DNA of 64,000 nucleotides from JABACD01 sp047639675 (GTDB lineage: Bacteria > Planctomycetota > UBA1135 > GCA-002686595): contig JBLIOI010000012.1 in NCBI GenBank assembly GCA_047639675.1, positions 1-64,000 on the forward strand. Direction: 5' to 3'. Below, in pieces: positions 59,893-64,000 of this stretch. Positions within the stretch are counted from its first letter, which is position 1. Each line of letters opens with the position of its first letter. The notes beneath the pieces are model-generated. The model was not told where the DNA came from. It saw nothing but the letters and a program-made list of their open reading frames with translations, and did no database searches. Both the position numbers and the translations under genes were made by a program.

Positions 59893-60767
59893 GCTGAGCT
59901 ATTTGCCGAAAGCGTGCGCTTCAAGATCTCACGGCGCTCTGCGCTGGAGATCCGGTTGCCAATGGAATAATAGAAGACGCGATAGAGATCGCGCCTCGCA
60001 AGCCGCCAAGTGGGGTCGACTTGATTGAGTAGATGCTGCAGAAGTTGGACGGATTGCTCGGGCCCCAGTTCGTCGCGAATACGCCCGCCATGAACAGTAG
60101 CCAGCGCTAGTTGAGGCAAATTGCGCGAAGCCATGCCATGCACCGGCGAACCGCAGGCAATTTTCGGAGCTCCGCGCGCGACGAAGATCGATTCGAGTCG
60201 CAACTGCGAAAGTTCGACTCGCGCGTCAAAAATTCGCGCCAACATCAAGCCGAGGGAGTGGGCCAAGCGCCGGCGCGTATCCTTGTCCGTGCGTTCAGCC
60301 AGGTATCCGGTCAGGGGCTGCATCAGCTCCAACTCCCGTGTTGCCAAGAAGGAACGTGATGCGAAGATCGCGGCGGGCTCCTCTCCCATGGCGAGCGGCT
60401 GGGCAGTGCCCACTCCGTACTCGCGCAGGTGGCAAAAGAGGTTCCAGGCCCGCGCGGCGAAGCTCAGAGAGCGCGGCTCGGTCATGCGCGCCGCAGTCTT
60501 CTCGCGCAAGGATCCTCCACTCCAACGGGTCAAGTAAACGAATCCAGTCCCCGCGCCGCGCGGCTGCGAGGCGCGCTTACCCGCCGGCGTCACCGTGCCC
60601 GGCAAGGGGTAGCGCAGAGTGCTGCTGTCCCGCCCACTCTGCACAAGCTTACCCTGACCTTCGCCTTCCAAGGCACCGCTGGCCCCGATCAGGTCGTCAA
60701 AGTTGCGCGCACCCAGTGCACGCAGGTCCGGAACTCCGGGCCATAGTCGAATTTCAGTTTTGGGCAT
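59889..60767 (-). CDS. WaaP/KdkA-like lipopolysaccharide-kinase-family protein, degenerate
   Basis: The 292-aa protein recalls LPS core heptose kinases: FVYLTRWSGGSLREK in the N-lobe, AARAWNLFCHLREYGVGTAQPLAMG and a helical C-lobe. The catalytic HxD and metal-binding D of the family are not evident: the place expected for HRDL-type sequence reads ELSQLRLESIFVARG. It may be a pseudokinase or a distant kinase. A TACACT box lies 9 bases before its ATG, and its last 4 bases overlap the DUF368 gene. Confidence 0.6.
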   Translation of the reverse strand: MPKTEIRLWPGVPDLRALGARNFDDLIGASGALEGEGQGKLVQSGRDSSTLRYPLPGTVTPAGKRASQPRGAGTGFVYLTRWSGGSLREKTAARMTEPRSLSFAARAWNLFCHLREYGVGTAQPLAMGEEPAAIFASRSFLATRELELMQPLTGYLAERTDKDTRRRLAHSLGLMLARIFDARVELSQLRLESIFVARGAPKIACGSPVHGMASRNLPQLALATVHGGRIRDELGPEQSVQLLQHLLNQVDPTWRLARRDLYRVFYYSIGNRISSAERREILKRTLSANSSA

Positions 60768-60776
60768 GGGCCACGG

Positions 60777-60782
60777 AGTGTA
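60777..60782 (-). promoter_or_regulatory. -10-like box of the kinase-like operon
   Basis: TACACT on the minus strand within CGCTACACTCC, 9 bases before the ATG at 60767. It is the mirror image of the polA box. Confidence 0.4.
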
Positions 60783-60845
60783 GCGGCTAGTTCCACCCTT
60801 CGTCGACCTCTTCCGCGAGCCTTTGGAGTCGGCGAGCGGCCTCGC

Positions 60846-60851
60846 TACACT
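60846..60851 (+). promoter_or_regulatory. -10 box of polA, leaderless type
   Basis: TACACT within CGCTACACTCC, 6 bases before the ATG at 60858. No Shine-Dalgarno sequence is present. Confidence 0.55.
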
Positions 60852-60857
60852 CCCCGC

Positions 60858-63572
60858 ATGACCCGCCTATTTTTGCTTGACGGTACAGCCCTCGCCTATC
60901 GTGCCCATTTCGCCATGGCACGTTCCGGTCTGACGACCATGGACGGCCGACCGACCGGAGGAACCTACGGGTTCACCATGACCCTGCGGCGCATCCTGGA
61001 ACAGGAGAACCCGGACCTGATCGCTGTGGCCTTCGACCCGCCCGGGCCGACCTTTCGCCATAAGCAGTTCAAGGAGTACAAGGCGACGCGCGAACGAATG
61101 CCGGAGGACTTAATCACGCAACTCGACGATATGCGTGAAGTTGTGCGTGCCCACGGCATCATCATCTTCGAGAAACCTGGCTTCGAGGCGGACGACGTGA
61201 TCGGCACCCTGGCGCTCCAAGCGGAGGAACGTGGCGACGAAGTCATGATCGTCACCGGCGATAAAGACTTGATGCAATGCGTCAGCGACAAGGTCAAGCT
61301 GTACAACGTGTTCAAGCCCAAGGTCGACTTGATCATCGAGGGCATGGAAGAGGTCCAGGAAAAATTCGGGACCAGCCCGGATCATGTCATCGACGTGCTC
61401 GCCATCATGGGCGATAGCTCCGACAACATCCCAGGCGTCAAAGGCATCGGCGAGAAGGGCGCAGCCAAATTGATTGCTCAATTCGGATCTGTTGCAGGCG
61501 TCTTGGAGAACCTCGACAAGGTCAAGGGCAAGGCGCGCGAGTACATCGAACGCGATCGTGAACAGCTCCTGATGTCGCTTGATCTCGTCACGATCGATAT
61601 GCAAGTCGAACTCGACCCGGGCCTCGAGGCCATCGGTCCCGCCGAACCGGCTAACGAGGAACTCGAACAACTCTTCCGCAAATTAGACTTCCAAAGTTTG
61701 GCGAAGAAGGTCGGCGCTGGGCCGAAGGTCGAACAAGAGGAAATGAAGCGCGACTATGTGACGGTCAAGACCGAGGAAGCCTTCGATGCCATGGAAGCGG
61801 AATTGCGCAAGGCTGGCGCCTTTGCCTTCGACACAGAGACCACCAGCTTGGACGCTATGCAAGCGGTCCTCGTCGGTATGTCCTTCAGCGCCGCAGATGG
61901 CCGCGCGTTCTATGTACCGGCGAACCTTACTCCCCCCTTGTACGGGGGATTGTCTGGACTATTGGAGCGGGTTGCCCCCTTGCTCACTGATCCAGACTTG
62001 GAGCGTTGGGCTCAAAACTACAAGTACGACTCGATCGTGATGCGTTCCAACGGATTGCGCATCCCGCCTCCGGACTTTGACACGTTGATCGCCAGCTACT
62101 GCTGTGTCGGTAGCTCGCGTCGACATAACTTGGACGAATTGGCACTGGTTTACTTCGACCTGCGCAAAATCCCCACCTCGGAGTTGATTGGCAAGGGTAA
62201 GAAGCAAGTCACGATGGACACCTTGCCGATTGATGACGTCGCCGAGTACGCCTGCGAAGACGCAGACGTCACCTTTCGCTTGAAGGCTCTACTCGAAACG
62301 GAACTTGATTCGAGTGGGGCGCGCAGACTCTTCGAGGAGTTGGAGCTGCCGCTGATTCCCGTCCTGACCGCCATGCAAGAACGCGGCATTCGATTGGACG
62401 CCAAGCTGCTCGAAGACTATGGCGAAGTCTTGCAAAAGGAAGTCGACGAAGCCATCTACGACATCCAGGGCTTCGCGGGCGAGAACGTAAAGGTCAACAG
62501 CCCGAAGGCGCTCGGCTTCATCCTGTTTGAAAAGCTACGTATCCAAGATGCGGCGGGCGTCAAGCGCCCGAAGAAAACCAAGACGGGCTGGGCCACAGAC
62601 CACGGCACCCTTTCGGAGAAGTATCCGGACGTTCCGATCGTCCTACGCATCCTCGAGTACCGCGAACTGGCGAAGCTCAAGAGCACCTACGTCGATGCCC
62701 TCCCCACCTTCGTCAATCCGAAGACCGGCCGCATACATTGCAGCTTCAGTCAGGTCTCCGCAGCAACCGGTCGCCTCGCTTCCTCCGAGCCCAACCTACA
62801 GAACATCCCGATTCGCACGGAACGCGGCAAACTCTTGCGCAAAGCCTTCGTTCCACGCGACCCCGACGAAGCGGGTGAATGGGTCTTGATGGCAGCGGAT
62901 TACAGCCAAGTCGAACTGCGCATTATGGCGCACTTCTCGGAAGACCCCGGCCTGCTGGAGGCCTTCAACGAGGACCGCGACATCCATGCCTCCACCGCCA
63001 GCATCATTTTTGATGTTCCGCTGGAAGATGTGGACCGCGAGTTGCGCGGCCGCGCCAAGGCCATCAACTTTGGTTTGTTGTACGGAATGGGTCCGGCGCG
63101 CCTGGCCCAAAGCACGGGTCTCTCAATTTTTGAGGCACGCGACTTCATCGAGCGCTACTTCGAGTCCTTCCCAAACGTGCGCTCCTTCATCGACCGCACC
63201 CTGGAAGAAGCCCGCAAACGTGGATATGTCGAAACGATTGGCGGACGTCGACGGGCCACTCCCGATATCGAGAGCAGCAACTCTCGTATTCGCTCGGCAG
63301 CGGAGAACGCGGCTGTCAACACCCCCATCCAGGGCTCCGCTGCGGACATCATCAAGCGCGCAATGATCAACCTTGAAGAGCGCCTCGCGGGCTCAGAGCT
63401 AAAAAGTCAGATGCTCTTACAAGTTCATGACGAACTGGTACTCGAGGTCCCGAGGTCCGAAATTGAAGCTACCCAAGAATTGGTCCGAGATTGCATGGAG
63501 AACGCGATCGAACTCCGAGTCCCACTCAAGGTGGACTTCGGATGGGGCGAAAATTGGTTGGAAGCGCACTAA
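60858..63572 (+). CDS. polA: DNA polymerase I
   Basis: The 904-aa protein has all three domains. Residues 1-~290 form the 5' nuclease (LLDGTALAYRAHFAM, GFEADDVIGTLA, GDSSDNIPGVKGIGEKGA). Residues ~300-490 form the 3'-5' exonuclease with AFDTETTSLD (Asp and Glu kept) and YACEDADVTF, so proofreading is probably active. The polymerase follows with VLMAADYSQVELRIMAHFSED (motif A), RAKAINFGLLYGMG (motif B) and LLQVHDELVLEVP (motif C). The length is normal. It functions in Okazaki-fragment processing and repair. A TACACT box lies 6 bases upstream. Confidence 0.96.
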   Translation: MTRLFLLDGTALAYRAHFAMARSGLTTMDGRPTGGTYGFTMTLRRILEQENPDLIAVAFDPPGPTFRHKQFKEYKATRERMPEDLITQLDDMREVVRAHGIIIFEKPGFEADDVIGTLALQAEERGDEVMIVTGDKDLMQCVSDKVKLYNVFKPKVDLIIEGMEEVQEKFGTSPDHVIDVLAIMGDSSDNIPGVKGIGEKGAAKLIAQFGSVAGVLENLDKVKGKAREYIERDREQLLMSLDLVTIDMQVELDPGLEAIGPAEPANEELEQLFRKLDFQSLAKKVGAGPKVEQEEMKRDYVTVKTEEAFDAMEAELRKAGAFAFDTETTSLDAMQAVLVGMSFSAADGRAFYVPANLTPPLYGGLSGLLERVAPLLTDPDLERWAQNYKYDSIVMRSNGLRIPPPDFDTLIASYCCVGSSRRHNLDELALVYFDLRKIPTSELIGKGKKQVTMDTLPIDDVAEYACEDADVTFRLKALLETELDSSGARRLFEELELPLIPVLTAMQERGIRLDAKLLEDYGEVLQKEVDEAIYDIQGFAGENVKVNSPKALGFILFEKLRIQDAAGVKRPKKTKTGWATDHGTLSEKYPDVPIVLRILEYRELAKLKSTYVDALPTFVNPKTGRIHCSFSQVSAATGRLASSEPNLQNIPIRTERGKLLRKAFVPRDPDEAGEWVLMAADYSQVELRIMAHFSEDPGLLEAFNEDRDIHASTASIIFDVPLEDVDRELRGRAKAINFGLLYGMGPARLAQSTGLSIFEARDFIERYFESFPNVRSFIDRTLEEARKRGYVETIGGRRRATPDIESSNSRIRSAAENAAVNTPIQGSAADIIKRAMINLEERLAGSELKSQMLLQVHDELVLEVPRSEIEATQELVRDCMENAIELRVPLKVDFGWGENWLEAH

Positions 63573-63579
63573 AAAGGGC

Positions 63580-63614
63580 GAGGATTTGTCCTCCCGAGCG
63601 ACCTGTTTGCAGGT
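63580..63614 (+). terminator. Twin short hairpins after polA
   Basis: GAGGA-TTTG-TCCTC (63580-63593) and ACCTG-TTTG-CAGGT (63601-63614), each a perfect 5-bp stem with the same tetraloop. Position suggests transcript end or processing; there is no U tract. Confidence 0.35.
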
Positions 63615-63682
63615 TAGCTTATGCGTAGAAAAGGCCCCTCCCGGTTGGAGTTGGCCCCATCCCCCGAGCTCTAACTGACACC

Positions 63683-64000
63683 ATGTCCGAAGCCCAAAGC
63701 ATCACCCTAGACCTCTTCCGAGTCGACAAAGAAGCCTGTATCGCCTGCGATGCATGCTGTATCGAATTCCCGGAAGTCTTCTTCATGGACACCGACGACA
63801 AAGCCCATGTCGTCGACAACCAGCAGGCGGACCTCTACAACGCCCGCACGGTGATCGACATCTGCCCCACCGCAGCGATCCACTTCAGCGGTGAGGTTCC
63901 CGAAGCGGAAGACCTTGGCGCGCTAGAGGAAGTCCCCGGATGGGAACTTGAATGGGCCAAGTGGCGCACCGTGCCCGAGGACCAACTCGAACGTGATCGG
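63683..64000 (+). CDS. 4Fe-4S ferredoxin-like protein (3' end outside the window)
   Basis: At least 106 aa; the frame is open to the window edge. A single-cluster ferredoxin pattern is visible: CIACDACCIEFPEVF (C-x2-C-x2-C) with the fourth cysteine in DICPTAAIHF. After it comes an acidic tail (LGALEEVPGWELEWAKW). It carries electrons in the cytoplasm; the partner is unknown. The ATG at 63683 fits the usual short lead before the first cysteine. Confidence 0.85.
   Translation, partial: MSEAQSITLDLFRVDKEACIACDACCIEFPEVFFMDTDDKAHVVDNQQADLYNARTVIDICPTAAIHFSGEVPEAEDLGALEEVPGWELEWAKWRTVPEDQLERDR

Noticed and set aside
1..64000. Genome-wide reassignment of TGA
   Set aside because: TGA is the natural stop of mqnA, exbD, the M56 gene and others, so it is a normal stop codon apart from the one SECIS-marked case.

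Overview
The window looks like a chromosome segment of a Gram-negative-type bacterium, most likely a planctomycete (inference). The best hints are two secreted FG-GAP repeat proteins that share a cysteine-framed C-terminal module I associate with marine Planctomycetota, menaquinone synthesis by the futalosine route (mqnC, mqnE, mqnA), many envelope proteins with Sec or lipoprotein signals (LpoB/CsgG, ExbB/ExbD, DUF481), and a bacterial DNA topoisomerase VI. Genes are dense and few intergenic gaps exceed 300 bases. Start signals are of two kinds: some genes have a Shine-Dalgarno sequence, and at least eight have a TANNNT -10-like box ending 6-9 bases before the start codon, which implies leaderless mRNAs.

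Layout. 1-8.4 kb: a secreted thioredoxin-fold/cupredoxin-like protein (-), mqnC-mqnE (+) and a giant secreted gluzincin (-). 8.6-12.5 kb: M1 aminopeptidase, a stop-interrupted lipoprotein gene, an RluA pseudouridine synthase and an RlmI-like methyltransferase. 12.6-16.4 kb: a four-gene lipoprotein/secreted cluster (COG3014-like, YcfL, LpoB, CsgG). 16.5-20.5 kb: mqnA and top6B-top6A. 20.5-24.9 kb: BtpA-family protein, DUF481 porin-like protein, a small gene with an in-frame TGA followed by a near-ideal bacterial SECIS hairpin (candidate selenoprotein), a MauE/thioredoxin-like membrane protein, a long palindrome and a methyltransferase. 25.0-35.5 kb: a BlaI/BlaR-type regulator pair plus an acidic coiled-coil protein, then TPR protein, ExbB, ExbD and a 1150-residue fusion with a TonB-like Ser-x3-His membrane helix. 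35.5-46.5 kb: M28 peptidase, repeats, an aminotransferase-domain fragment, thrB, a degenerate PTS enzyme I, a nuclease, two FG-GAP proteins, moaB and a small membrane protein. 46.5-52.8 kb: PLP lyase, two M16-family proteins lacking the zinc motif, a RAYT transposase between ~200-bp inverted repeats, and a second BtpA-family gene. 52.8-64 kb: UDP-sugar dehydrogenase, selA, recJ, S41 peptidase, DUF368 transporter, a kinase-like protein, polA and a ferredoxin running off the end.

How it fits together. selA shows that the cell makes selenocysteine, which makes the TGA-interrupted gene at 22233-22586 the most striking item; such a gene is normally missed by gene callers. The ExbB/ExbD operon appears to power a fusion of beta-propeller, membrane anchor, long linker and alpha/alpha toroid in place of an ordinary TonB. 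All functional statements come from reading motifs by eye; no database search was run.
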